From Notamacropus eugenii (lineage: Eukaryota; Chordata; Mammalia; Diprotodontia; Macropodidae): 64,000 bases of DNA. Made by a program: the position numbers and the translations under genes. Positions 44,661 through 54,869 of this stretch are shown here, one piece after another. Where the stretch lies: positions 516,894,224 to 516,958,223 of the forward strand of contig NC_092872.1 in NCBI RefSeq assembly GCF_028372415.1, in the 5' to 3' direction. The number at the start of each line of letters is the position of its first letter. The first letter of the stretch is position 1. The notes beneath the pieces were generated by a model. It had not been told where the DNA came from. It did not search any database and worked only from the letters and a program-made list of their open reading frames with translations.

Positions 44661-45060
44661 GTCTCTACTTTCAGCTAAAGGCATAACTTATGAGTTTTTC
44701 ATGGTTTCTAAGGTCTTTTCCTGCTCTCAATCCTATGATTCTCTCATTTGGACTGTTTGCTTATCTTCTCTAACACATTAATGCAACATGCCCATTCCCA
44801 TATTCACATATCCCCAAATTAATTCACTCACACTTTGATATAAAGTACCGTACAGATATATATATACACACATAGTGTGTATATGTGTATGTATATAGAG
44901 TATATGTAATACACAGCATGTATATATCCTCGTGTACATAAAGTATATATACCAACACACAAATTTACACTCTGACAGGTACAAAGATATAATAATTTCT
45001 CAGGCCTCTGGCTAGAGTATAATTCTTCTACCTAGGCTAGTTCTCAGAATGCTGGAGAAC
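44661..45060. repeat. Local duplication, copy A2, with microsatellite
   Basis: Second copy of the 43743 block, expanded by a TATA/CACA/TGTA microsatellite at 44855-44965. Confidence 0.5.
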
Positions 45061-45164
45061 TGAAACTCCTCTGAAACTGGGCCTCAATTTCTCTCTTTCT
45101 ACAAAATAAGGCATCTAAATGATTTCTATGTTCCTTTCCAGCTCCAACTTTCTATGTTTCACCA

Positions 45165-45415
45165 CTTGACCAGTCCTCAATTGATATCCTGGATAATACC
45201 CATGAGGAAAAAGTGACAATAGGGAAAATGAGTCTCAGTAACACAGTCAAGGTCCCACAGATGTGGCTATCATCCACAGAGAGGGCCAGGACCTAATTCA
45301 GTCTTGAATACTTACCAAAATCCTAATCATATTTGTCTGTAATTGGGCCCTAGATTGAGCCTTCTTTCTGAATAGGGGGCGTTAAAGAGTTTAACAGTTT
45401 CTAGGTCAAGAACAA
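45165..45415. repeat. Local duplication, copy B1
   Basis: Shares 'agatgtggctat.atccacagagagggcc.gga' through 'gttaa.gagtttaacagtttctagg' with 46375-46612. It includes an antisense SINE-like core but extends beyond it. Confidence 0.5.
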
Positions 45416-45434
45416 CATAATCTATCATTCTATA

Positions 45435-46010
45435 ATCAATCAACAGGTACTAATAGGCCAGGCATTGTGACCGATGCTGGGGATATAGACAAAATTGAAA
45501 CAGTCTCTGTCCTCAATTAGCTTACATTTTATCAGCAGAGACAACATGCACATGTGTACAAAAATAAATTCAAGGTAATTTTTGGTGGGTAAGTACTAGC
45601 ACCATGGGGTGGGAGATGGGGAGGGTAATCAGAAAAGGCTTTGTGTGGACGGTACTATTTGAGATGAGCTTTGAAGGAAAGGAGGGATCCGAAGAGGTGA
45701 GAGTGAGATCGAGGGCATTCCAAATATGAGCATCAGTCAGTGCAAAGGGATGGAGAGAGGATATTGAACAATGTATGTGACGGCTGGCATGGCTGGACCA
45801 TGGAGTGTGTGAGTGAAATGATGTACTGAGAAGGTAGGTTGGTGCCAGATTGAAAAGGGGATTTAAATGTCAAACCCAGGAGTTTGTATTTGATCTGAGA
45901 AATAAGGAACCACTAGAATTTATTGAACAGTGAAGTGAGGTAGTTAGACCTGTGCTATAAGAATACTGCAGGTATTTGACAGCTGTGTAGAAGAGGGAAG
46001 ACTCTGTTCT
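45435..46010 (-). mobile_element. L2 LINE 3' region, antisense
   Basis: 'caatcaacaggtactaatag', 'ggccaggcattgtgaccgat' (reverse terminus), then 'gagggcattccaaatatgag' and 'gtttgtatttgatctgagaa'. Confidence 0.7.
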
Positions 46011-46374
46011 GTGCTATAAGGTCACTCCCGGCTCTAAAGTTCTGTACTCTAACGTTCCTCCCAAATCTGATAGCCTATGTTCTAAGGTCCCTCTGAACTC
46101 CAGCATTTTACATTCTATAATCTAGGATCTTGCCAATTTTGACAGTCTATAGTCTGTGCTCAATTCTCTATGCTGAAGTACACTCCAATTGTCTCAGGCC
46201 AGATTCTCTTTTTCTCTAGAGGCTGAAGCAAGTCAAGAAAGCCTAATTTGGAAAAAATAAAATAAAATAACTGATTGGAGTGGTTCCAAAGGTTCTTCAG
46301 CCTCAGAAATTGCTTTGTCCCCTCACAGATAAAGAGATCCCCAAGTCCACGATAACAGCTCCCTTACCCAGAAG
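46011..46374. other. Unclassified non-coding DNA
   Basis: Several CR1/MIR3-tail-like words ('aaggtccctctgaactccag', 'aggtcactcccggctctaaa') in a row. Probably overlapping tail fragments. Confidence 0.35.
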
Positions 46375-46612
46375 CAGTCCCCAGACTGATCTCATGGATA
46401 GTTCCCATGAGAGCAAAGCCCAGAAAAAAAAGTAACGGTCCAAGGTCCCAGAGATGTGGTTATGATTCACAGATAGGGCCTGGACGCAGTTCAATCTTGA
46501 ACACTTGCCAAAGCTCTAATCACATTAGTTTGTAATCAGACCTTACACTGTGCCATCTTTCTGGGTAAAGAGTGTTAAAGACGTTAACAGTTTCTAGGTG
46601 AGGAACAAGTAT
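46375..46612. repeat. Local duplication, copy B2
   Basis: Second copy of the 45165 block. Ends with 'acgttaacagtttctaggtg'. Confidence 0.5.
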
Positions 46613-46694
46613 AAATTCCCTTCCTCACTGGACTCAGACTATCCAGATGCTAAACATAAAAACTTAAAGCTGGGAAGTATCTTCAGGATATAGA

Positions 46695-46830
46695 GTGTCA
46701 GGGCTGAAAAAAACTTCAGAGGCTACCTCGCCCAGCTCATTTTACTGATAAAGAAGGGGCTCAGAGGGGTTATTTGCTCAAAGCCACTTAGTGAATTCCT
46801 GTTAGACCAGGGCACTATACACACCATTCA
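46695..46830 (-). repeat. MIR3-like CORE-SINE
   Basis: 'gtcagggctgaaaaaaactt' and 'ctcattttactgataaagaa'. Confidence 0.55.
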
Positions 46831-46849
46831 GTCTTTAATATCTAGTAGT

Positions 46850-47200
46850 AGTTGTTACAGGCTCCCTGTGAGACCTTGAACAAGTCTATTCACTGCTCGA
46901 TGCCTCAATTTCCCCGTCTGTAAGATGGGACTAATAATGTTGGCGTTTCCTATTGCAGCAGATGGCACAATGGATAGAGGGTTGCTCGACCTGAATTCAG
47001 GAAGACCAGAGTTCAAATGCTGCCTTAGACTATGAATGTGCGACCCTGGGCCAGTCACTTAATCTGTTTGCCTCAGGTTTCTCAGTTGTCAAATGAGGAT
47101 GATCATCGCACCTGCCTCAAAAGGCTATTGTGAGGATCCAACGTGTTATTTAGTAAAAGCCCTAAGCACAGCGGCGGGCACGTAGTGGGCAGCTATGTAA
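46850..47200 (+). repeat. Two CORE-SINEs in tandem
   Basis: 46850-46950 is a MIR-like fragment ('ctgtgagaccttgaacaagt'). 46955-47200 is a fuller copy with head 'gcagatggcacaatggatag', core 'cgaccctgggccagtcactt' and an L2-type tail. Confidence 0.65.
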
Positions 47201-47811
47201 ACGGTCATTCCCCTCCTCTCCTGCCTCCCCTGCACACACTGCTTCCTTTGAAAACTAAAAGAGCTGCAGAAACGTGAACCACTCAGAGATGGGTCTCCTG
47301 CCTCGGCGGCCAGGGTTCAGGCCATCACACCTTTTAAGCGCAAAGCTGTTAGACTCGGGGTGTAACCTCGGGCCAGGTCCTTCCCCTCTCGGAGCCTCAG
47401 TTCCCTCCTGACTACAATGAAGGATTGGAGAAGGGGCCCTTGCAGCTCGGAATTCCGAAAACGTAGACAAAAGCAGCCCCCACCCCACCCCCGGCACCGG
47501 GAGGCAGGAAACTGGCAGCCCCACTGCCGCCCCCCTGTCTCCCCCAAGGCTTGGCGCAGACGCTTTTGATAAAGGCCCTCTGTCCCCCGGCCGAGTAAAT
47601 CACGGTGTGTGACTCCTCCCGCTCCCGCCCCCCACCCCCTCATGCAGGGGTGGCCGCCGGCCCGGGACCCCAGCGTGCGACCCGCCTCAGCCTGGCTGGA
47701 GCCAGCGCACATCTGGAGCGCGGCACAGCCGCGAAGTCGGGTCAGTGCCCGCCGGGCTGGGGAGAGGACAGGACAGGAGGGAGGAAAGGGGGAGCGGACA
47801 CCGGCCCGCCC

Positions 47812-47876
47812 CCAGCACACGCACACACACACACACAGACAGACAGACACACACACACACAGACACACACACAGAC

Positions 47877-47912
<36 letters not shown>

Positions 47913-47940
47913 ACAGACAGACAGACACACACACACACAG

Positions 47941-47971
<31 letters not shown>

Positions 47972-48000
47972 GACACACACACACACACAGACAGACAGAC

Positions 48001-48042
<42 letters not shown>

Positions 48043-48058
48043 CCGCACGCGCGCACAC
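47812..48058. repeat. Long CA microsatellite with CAGA interruptions
   Basis: About 245 bp of (CA)n broken at intervals by 'cagacagacaga' blocks. The long open frames on both strands here are repeat artefacts. Confidence 0.97.
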
Positions 48059-48099
48059 TCGCTTTTCCTTGTCCAAACAAGGCTACCCGCGCGTCGCAC

Positions 48100-48243
48100 C
48101 CGCCCTCTCTTCCCCACTCCATTCCCTCCCCTCCCCTTTCCTCTCTTTCATTCCCTTCTCTCCCCTCCCCTCCATCCTCTCCTCTCCCCCATCCTTTTTC
48201 CTCCCCCTCCCCTTCTCTTCTCCATCTCCCCTGTCCTCCCGTC
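48100..48243. repeat. Polypyrimidine tract
   Basis: C/T-only text for most of 140 bp on the plus strand, 40 bases beyond the CA array. Confidence 0.85.
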
Positions 48244-48444
48244 CAGGACTCCCTTGTCAGTCCACACCGTGCAGGTGCTAGCTGCCCTTCACCTGGCACA
48301 GCAGAGCCCCTGCGGCCAGCGACAGTACTGGGGCAGCCCCTGGACCTGTGCCCTCACCTGCTTGAGCCCCCAAACCGGAATCCGAGGCCGCCTGGGGAAA
48401 GGAAGGGCTCTGCAGATTCCCCAGGTTCAGTCATCCTCAGGGCT

Positions 48445-48650
48445 GCAGTAGAAAGAGCATCACCTCGGCGGACCAGATCCGCGGGTCTGCTACTTAACAT
48501 CTGGGTGGTTTGGGAAAAGTCGCTGCATCTTTGTAAGCTTCTGTTTCTTCTATAAAATAGGGGTGGAAATACTTTTCCCCTTTTCCCTATAGGATTGTCA
48601 TGAGGAGCAAGTGAGGTAATGTCAATAAAGTGCATTTTAAACCTAACTCC
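48445..48650 (+). repeat. CORE-SINE with L2-type tail
   Basis: 'gcagtagaaagagcatcacc', 'ttcttctataaaataggggt' and 'ataggattgtcatgaggagc'. Confidence 0.6.
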
Positions 48651-48669
48651 TATAGAAAATGGGAGCTCA

Positions 48670-48815
48670 TATAGAATTCAGAGATAGAGGGAACCTGGAA
48701 GGCCACCCTTTTACAGATGTTTCTCCCTCCATAAAATGAAGAAAGGTTTTCATCTCTAATCCTTTCTGTGTCTCACAGTCTCTGTTCTAAGGTCCCTGCC
48801 AGCTCTATGCTCTCC
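48670..48815. repeat. Rearranged MIR3-like fragments
   Basis: Antisense tail/core text (48675-48720) is followed by sense core and tail ('ctaaggtccctgccagctct'). Confidence 0.45.
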
Positions 48816-49019
48816 TTCTTCAGGTCTCTCAAGTTTCCCCCTTCTCCCTCAATGACCCACAGCCATGAGGTTGATAATTAAAAAGGACCAGAGCCCTGCC
48901 CACCTGAATGCACTCAATACTCCTGTTGATATCCTAGGACAGGATATCCTAGGACAGTGGGTGGAAGGGGGGAAAGGGGGTGGGGGAGCAGGCACTGAGA
49001 ACTGCACTAACAGGAAACA

Positions 49020-49195
49020 GATAGTTCTGACAGGAGACCTGAGTCTCAGGCCAGGCTCTGCCACTGAGTCATTCTGTAACCTTGGATAAATGATTTCCTT
49101 TCTCTGTCTCTCAGTTTCCCCATCTGGAAAATGAGGGTTTGTGAACTTAGATGGTCCCTAAGGTCTAGATGGTCTCTACAGCACTCAATCCTGTT
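49020..49195 (+). repeat. MIR3-like CORE-SINE
   Basis: 'ccaggctctgccactgagtc', 'cagtttccccatctggaaaa' and a CR1-type tail that seems partly duplicated ('agatggtccctaaggtctagatggtct'). Confidence 0.65.
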
Positions 49196-49664
49196 CTCTA
49201 TGACAGTCACCTGAAAAAAAAAGATCCCAGCCTTGGATGGGTATGATAGCCAGGAACCAGCTGTTTTCCTGCTTTGGGAAGGGGGGAGGGAGCCAGTGGG
49301 AGGATGGAGGTGAGATAAATCCCACAGCCAGCAGCCTCTGGCCTTCCTGAAGACTGACCTCAGCTGTTTGCCTCATCCAGCCATGTTCCAAACTCCTGGA
49401 ATAGGAGTCATCTGGGCCTTATGGAGCAAGGGGTAGGGAATAAGGTACAAATACCTTCCAGAGTCACTTGCCCATGAATGGTTATGGGGGGGGGGGGGGG
49501 TAGGAGGGGATCAGGCCTATAAAGGTTATTGAAATAACGATCTGTTCCTGCTGTTTCAGCTCTCATCAGGCTTTTAGTTACCCTTTATCCAAGTTCCAAA
49601 CTGAGGAAATACCTGGATAGTTTAAAACTATAGAAAATCAACACAGTCCCATCCCCCAACATCT
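49196..49664. other. Unclassified DNA with a G15 run
   Basis: Fifteen consecutive G at 49486-49500. Nothing else recognised. Confidence 0.5.
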
Positions 49665-50114
49665 CTGTTTCTGTATGGGTGGCTGTGTATGACCATGTGG
49701 CTCTGAATGTGTCCTTGGGGTCTGTGAGCATCTGTGTTCCTCTGTGTGCATATCTATTTGAGTACGTTTGTGTGGGAGGTAGGTGGTGTGTGCGTGTGCG
49801 TGTGTGTATGTGTGTATGCAGGGTAGCTGTATGTGTGAGGGACAGGGGGGTATATGCATGTGTGTCTTTGTATGTCTGTGTTTAAGTGTGAGGGGTGTGT
49901 GGAAGGGGTGCATGTATGTGTATTTGAGTGTGAGAGGAGGGGAGGGCTCACTGAGAGCTTTAATAACAGGAAGCAGAACTATGTTAGGCCATCTGGGTCC
50001 ATGTGTGAATGTGTATCAGAATGTATCTGGATAGGTGACTGTGGGTATCTGTGAGAGCATATGTCTTAGTCTGTATGTATGTCTTCTGGCATACCCTTGT
50101 GTATTTTTATGTCG

Positions 50115-50635
50115 CAGCATCACAGAATCTTGGAAGAGACCTCAGTGGCTATTTGGTGGGTCCTCCTCCCTCCCCCCCCAAAAATCCCTCAGATGCACCT
50201 GATCATGTCCACCAACCTCTGCTTGGAGATCTTCAGGGATGAGGAACTCACCACCTTTAGTGACAGGGAGCTTAACACCTCCAGGGGCAGTCCATTCCAC
50301 ATGGGGTTGGCTGCAGTTGTTCAGAGATGTTTCCTTACATCGGGCCCAAATCTTTCACTTCACTTCTACCCACAGTTCCTAGGATTTGCCTTTTGGAACC
50401 TTACAAAACCATTCTAATTTTTCTTCTATATGACAACTTTTCAGATATTTGAAAGCAGCCACCGTGTCTTTCCTGAGTCTTCTTGTTCCCAAAGCTAAAT
50501 ATTCTGGGTTGCTTCAGCCAGTCCTCATACAACTTCATGCCAAGGCCCTTCACCATCCTCTGTATTGTTAACTATCTCCAGTGTACCAGTGTCCTTTCTC
50601 AAATGTGGCACTCAGAATGGTCTCTATGAGTGTGA
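50115..50635 (-). mobile_element. CR1/L3 LINE 3' region, antisense
   Basis: 'tggaagagacctcagtggct', 'accaacctctgcttggagat', 'gcagtccattccacatgggg', 'tttcctgagtcttcttgttc' and 'gccaaggcccttcaccatcc' run in the reverse CR1/L3 order. About 520 bp, one of the longest CR1 pieces here. Confidence 0.75.
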
Positions 50636-50647
50636 GTATCAGAGATG

Positions 50648-50803
50648 GTACAAAAGATCAGAGATTTAGAACTTGAAGGAAATTGTGAGGTCATTTAATA
50701 CCACCCTCTCATTTACAGATGAAGAAACTGTGGAACAGAGAGATTAAGTTACTTGTACAGAGTTACACAATTTCTAAGTTCGGATTTGAGCCCAAATCAG
50801 AGT
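50648..50803 (-). repeat. MIR3-like CORE-SINE
   Basis: 'gagatttagaacttgaagga' and 'ctcatttacagatgaagaaa'. Confidence 0.7.
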
Positions 50804-50945
50804 GTCTGGGTGTGGGTCTCTCTGAGTTTCTGGGTATCATTTAAGTGTTTCTCCCTGTGTCTGTATGTTAGGGTATATCTATGTGAGTACCTGTGTGTAA
50901 AAGCTCATCTGGGTGACTGTGTAAGTAAGTCCGTGTCTCTGGGAA

Positions 50946-51399
50946 AAGAGTCACTGCCCTGTGAAGTGGTCATTTCTGACGGCTTAGTAGGACATATCTA
51001 GGTGACAGAAGGGACAGCTCCCTAGTGCCTGGGCTCCCCAACTGCTGCCTAGAGCAGAGAGGAAGTTTTTTCCATGATTTGGAACCAAAGCACCATTGCT
51101 TCCACCCAAAGCATGTTGCAAACCAGGCATGAGTAAGGGTCATGAGGGCCACAGGGTCAGATGCCAGTGTCATAGAGGGCAGGGCACATTCTCACTTCTC
51201 CTAGGGGAGGTATCAGAGTACTAGAGGGAAAGGACCAGGATGGTGGGGGAGCAGACAGGGCTGAGAAGGTAGAGCTGACTAGAGCAAGGGCCCCAGACTG
51301 CCATGTTGCCCACTTGCCCACCAGCTAGGATTTTGCTTGTGTGGCATGTTTGCCAGGAATAAAAGCAGCTCCTGGTGCTGGTCTCCATGTGAAGTGAAC
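50946..51399. other. Unique-looking non-coding DNA
   Basis: 51295-51380 is repeat-free with an 'aataaaagcagctcc' TATA-like word. No exon supported. Confidence 0.35.
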
Positions 51400-51517
51400 G
51401 TGGTGTAACAGACCTCTGTGTGACCTTGAGCAGGTCATTTCCTCTCTGTAATCCTCAGTTTCCTTTTCTGGAAATGGGAAAAATGAGTCACATCCCAGAG
51501 AGAGGGGGGAAAGAGAA

Positions 51518-51560
<43 letters not shown>
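51400..51560 (+). repeat. CORE-SINE fragment and (TG)n microsatellite
   Basis: 51400-51490 is a MIR-like core ('gtgtgaccttgagcaggtca'). 51521-51559 is a pure TG run of about 19 units. Confidence 0.75.
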
Positions 51561-51589
51561 CGCAGAGGTGGTGGTGGTGGGGACACAGT

Positions 51590-51800
51590 GGGGCCTGGCT
51601 TCCACCTGTTGTTATTTTGGTCTGTCCCAGGCAACCTGCTCGCCAGGCTGGAGCCAGTCACCATCTGGAAAGACTGGGCCGTTTATAAAGCTGACACGGC
51701 AGCGCCCCCCAGGGCCCTGACCCCACTCACCAATCTGGAAATGATTATGGGCTGAGCCGGCCTGTATTGGAGGCTGGGGGAGCTGCCAACATCCTCCCTC
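51590..51800. promoter_or_regulatory. Candidate conserved regulatory element
   Basis: Repeat-free and compositionally balanced. Contains E-boxes 'cacctg' (51603) and 'catctg' (51662), a TATA-like 'tttataaag' (51682), and 'ccaatctggaaatgattatg' near 51730. These words suggest an enhancer or tissue-specific promoter, but no transcript is supported. Short motifs are weak evidence without alignment. Confidence 0.3.
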
Positions 51801-51989
51801 CCTTATTCTTTCTCTGGGAGTGGGACATGTGGAGTTCTCATTAGCCAGACAGACTGATATTCGACTCATTTTCTGAGCCCCAGCAGAGGAGGGGAGCTGG
51901 TCTCAAGGCCCCCACACCTTCACTGATGAGTGACAAGACCCAGAGGGAGGGGGTGTTCGTGGGGAGGGGGCCAGGAGTGATTGCCATTT

Positions 51990-52110
51990 TTCCCAGACTA
52001 AAATTTGCAAAAGAGGAAACTGAGGCCAAAGGAGCTTTAGTGATTTGAGTAAGGTTGTGCAATGAATTCACAAAAGGGCAGAAAATAAAAACTCAGGTTT
52101 CCTGCCTCCT
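51990..52110 (-). repeat. CORE-SINE fragment
   Basis: 'aaaagaggaaactgaggcca' and the antisense box ending 'aactcaggtttcctgcctcc'. Confidence 0.5.
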
Positions 52111-52249
52111 GGGCCAGGACATTGTCTCCCTGGGCCTGGAAGATCTTCCAACCTGGGTTTTGGATTCAGTGGTTGTGACCTGTCCAGGAGCCATCTCTGC
52201 CTACTCGTGGCTTGTGGAACATAGGACAGGAGTTTAAAGAGAGAGGAGG

Positions 52250-52455
52250 GGGCGAGGGGAGGCGGGGGAGATAAGGAATCTGCTGTTGCCTAACAGAGCA
52301 TAACCATGCAAAGGCCCCACCTCATTTTATAAGTCTGGAGCAGGGGTCGAACATAGCTGAGCTATCCTGCCTCAATCCCCACACATTTCCATATACTACA
52401 CTCAGCTGACAGCGAGGGCAATCATTTTCCTTCCATCTTTACGGGTAGACAGATT
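52250..52455. promoter_or_regulatory. Candidate conserved regulatory element
   Basis: Repeat-free block with a GATA-type word ('gagataagg', 52268), 'tgttgcctaacagagcataa', 'attttataag' and 'ccatatactaca'. No coding potential. Weak motif evidence only. Confidence 0.25.
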
Positions 52456-52784
52456 GGGGGGAGAACAAAATCAGTTCCCTGAGCTTTTTCTAAGCCATCC
52501 CCTGGGAAGGACCAAGCTTGCATGATGTGAGTGTAAGAAATAGAATCCACATTTTAAAATAGATTTTTATGGGGCCCTCCTGTTTTTGCATTGCCTAGAT
52601 TTCTCCACCCATCCCTCCCCCCATATCCCTCCTCCTTCTCTTTCTCAGAGATCTATCTGTTATAACAAAGAATTCTTGAGGAAAAAGAAAAAGAAATTCA
52701 GCAAAGCTGATCAACATTGCAAAAATCCCCTGGCATCATTCGCAAAGTTCCATGCCCATGGGCCCCTCCCCCTTAGAGCCCACA
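52456..52784. other. Unclassified non-coding DNA
   Basis: Nothing recognised. Confidence 0.3.
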
Positions 52785-53115
52785 TTTCTGTAGTGTTTGA
52801 AGGTTTACAAAATGCTCTCTCCTCACAATAACCCTGTAAAGTAAGGACTATTACCCCCATTTTACAGATGAGGAAACTTTCCTTAAGTCACATTATTAGG
52901 AAATGGAAGAGCCAAGACACTATCACAGATCCACAGCTGGACCTCAGAGACCTCCTGGCCTAACCCTATAATTTTGTACCTGAGGCGTCTGAGGTAGGGA
53001 GAAGGTAAGTAATTTATTTGCCTGTTGTCAAAAGGCAGTAAACATTAGAGACAGAATTGGAACCCAAATTCTAGACTCCAGAACTAGTACTCTTTCCTCT
53101 GTACCAACTTGACTC
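52785..53115 (-). repeat. Two antisense CORE-SINEs
   Basis: 52785-52930 has an L2-type tail ('gtttgaaggtttacaaaatg', 'cattttacagatgaggaaac'). 52935-53115 is a MIR3-like copy ('tggacctcagagacctcctg'). Confidence 0.65.
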
Positions 53116-53204
53116 GAACCTGTCTTCTACCTCCAGCTCTGCAGGGATTCCCCCCCACCTAAGGTCCCAAGAGTTATGCTGCGGGGGTTCATGAATCCAC
53201 AGAT

Positions 53205-53570
53205 AAATCCAACACTGCATTTGATCTTTATTCAGTTTCCACATAATATGAGGCATGACCCAGTATAAAAAAAAATCAACAGTTACTTATCACAGACTGA
53301 ACAAATGTAACTCAAATACGTGTGTACAGTGTATGTACATTTTTCAAATGAATGGAGATGCTGTTGGGATTAATGAAATACAGCATTATTTTAAAGCCTT
53401 AATAAATTCACTATAGCTTTCTGTCCTCATGCATTTTCTCAGCCAGTGGATACCAACAGCATAGCTGGTGATCCAGGAAAATTACTGACATTGAAACTTT
53501 TAAAAGGGGAACTTTCTCGCATCACCATGTGGCCTTATGTTACAAAACAGCAGCCTTAGCTAGCCAGGAT
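53205..53570 (-). other. Candidate 3' untranslated region and poly(A) site of a minus-strand transcript
   Basis: On the minus strand AATAAA (plus 53227-53232) is followed by a GT-rich stretch. Upstream is repeat-free AT-rich sequence with a Pumilio-type TGTACATA (plus 53332-53339). No A run follows the site in genomic DNA and no target duplication is seen, so a retrocopy is less likely than a genuine 3' end. No coding exon of that gene is recognisable in the window and the gene is unknown. Confidence 0.35.
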
Positions 53571-53784
53571 AAAAGCAGAGGCTGGTAAGGAAGTGGGGCC
53601 CCAGGGCATCCTTGGGGGAGGGCTACAGAGCCCCATGGGATAGTTATTTGAAGGATTCTGGAAGCACCCAAAGGGATTGGGATTCTGTTGGGAAAGATGG
53701 AAAGATCCACCCAGTCCTGGCTTAGCTTTAGACTTAAGTCAGAGCCCCAAAGGGTAATGGGAGCCAGAGCAAGATGTTCATTCA
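53571..53784. other. Unclassified non-coding DNA
   Basis: Might belong to the same putative transcript. An 81-codon minus frame has no recognised family. Confidence 0.25.
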
Positions 53785-53935
53785 AGTACTCACTCTGCCA
53801 ACTGAGTATGTGACCTTGGGTAAATCACATCAAAGCTCTGAAATTATAAAATAAAATGAAATAAAATAAAATGAAGACATTAACCCTTTCATCACCCACC
53901 TCACAGGGATGCTGGGAGGAGAGTACTATGGAAAC
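53785..53935 (+). repeat. CORE-SINE with AAAAT expansion
   Basis: 'gtatgtgaccttgggtaaat' core, then an (AAAAT)n run at 53845-53875, then the tail 'acctcacagggatgctggga'. Confidence 0.6.
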
Positions 53936-54424
53936 AGGAATAATTCCTATAATTGTCAGAGCCAACATTCTAACCCCAGGTGTCCTGACTCCAAATTCAT
54001 AATTATTTCTGGTGCTCCCTATCTCGACCCTTTATGGGGCCCGCTTAGAGGGCCAATGATGACAGTTTAGAAATACTCCTGCCTGGCCCCAGCCTCTCCC
54101 TGACTCCCCTAGATCTGATGTGAGTGGGGTTTGGGTTTGGCAACTCAGTTGCTAGCCTGTTGTGACACCCGAGGTTTGCTGCTGCCTCTGGAAGACCTGG
54201 GATCAGGGATGAAGCAGACAGGAGAGGACATAGGGTGTTCTCCATACAGGTCCTAGGCAGAGACTCACAGTTGTCTAACTCTCTGGAAAAATATGCTTTG
54301 GGCCATTTAGCCAGACAGTCAATGAGTCTTTGCTGAGCACAACTGGGCATCAGATCCCATGGTGGACCATACGAGAGAGAAGATGTCATCCTGGCTCCTG
54401 AAGAATTCACACTTTAGATGAGGA
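53936..54424. other. Mostly unique DNA
   Basis: No exon supported. A 121-codon minus frame (54045-54410) shows no family features, and its right part may be L2-3'-end derived. Confidence 0.3.
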
Positions 54425-54660
54425 GGTACATCAGTATTGTGGAGAGAACACAACCTGTGTCAGGAGATTTGGATTCAAATCCCACTTCCAATATTTGCTA
54501 GTTGTGTGGCCTTGGGAAAGTCATTTAACTTTTCTGAGGCAGTTTCTTCATTTATAATATGGAAATAATAATCCTTGTGCTACATACATAACTCACAGGA
54601 CTGTTGGGCTTTTTAAAAACTCCAAAGTGCAATGGAAATGTCAGTTACTATTCCTATTGA
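54425..54660 (+). repeat. CORE-SINE with L2-type tail
   Basis: 'gtggagagaacacaacctgt', 'gtggccttgggaaagtcatt' and 'aactcacaggactgttgggc'. Confidence 0.65.
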
Positions 54661-54869
54661 TGAGGAAAATGCTGTAGAATCTCAGCATCTAGCAGGGTAA
54701 GGCACACAGCCCAGGCTACAGAAACTCAAAGCAGATCCCTGTGGGCTAGAATAGTGGGCCAGGATGTCTTCCTAGAGGAGGCAGAATTTAGGATTATGGG
54801 ACTTTATTTATTCATTCATTCATTTATTTATTTTTATTGATAATATTGATGGCCTTAATGAAAGCCATT

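Larger units (their letters stand above)
47250..48480. promoter_or_regulatory. CpG-dense island; candidate promoter
   Basis: The only part of the window where CG dinucleotides are frequent (for example 47470-47800). It holds GC boxes ('cccgcccc'-type) and 'gccgccggcccggg'. A MIR3-like SINE (about 47345-47460) and the CA tract lie within it. No TATA box or coding exon is supported, and transcription could run either way. 'cgggtcagtg' at 47738 is a weak splice-donor-like word on the plus strand. Confidence 0.45.
49665..50945. repeat. Degenerate TG-rich tract, interrupted
   Basis: 'ctgtgtatga', 'gtgtgtatgtgtgtatg' and similar words recur over 49665-50095 and again at 50805-50945. Between them lie an antisense CR1/L3 and a MIR3. 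Probably one old simple-sequence region split by insertions. Confidence 0.6.

Noticed and set aside
46955-46990. tRNA-like heads in SINEs (for example here, 61255 and 62245)
   Set aside because: They are SINE promoter regions, not functional tRNA genes. No cloverleaf with a complete acceptor stem is visible.
47317-48555. Long open frames (up to 316 codons) on both strands around 47.3-48.5 kb
   Set aside because: They run through the CA/CAGA microsatellite, which is open in all frames and gives His-Thr or Cys-Val repeats. No domain or start context supports coding.
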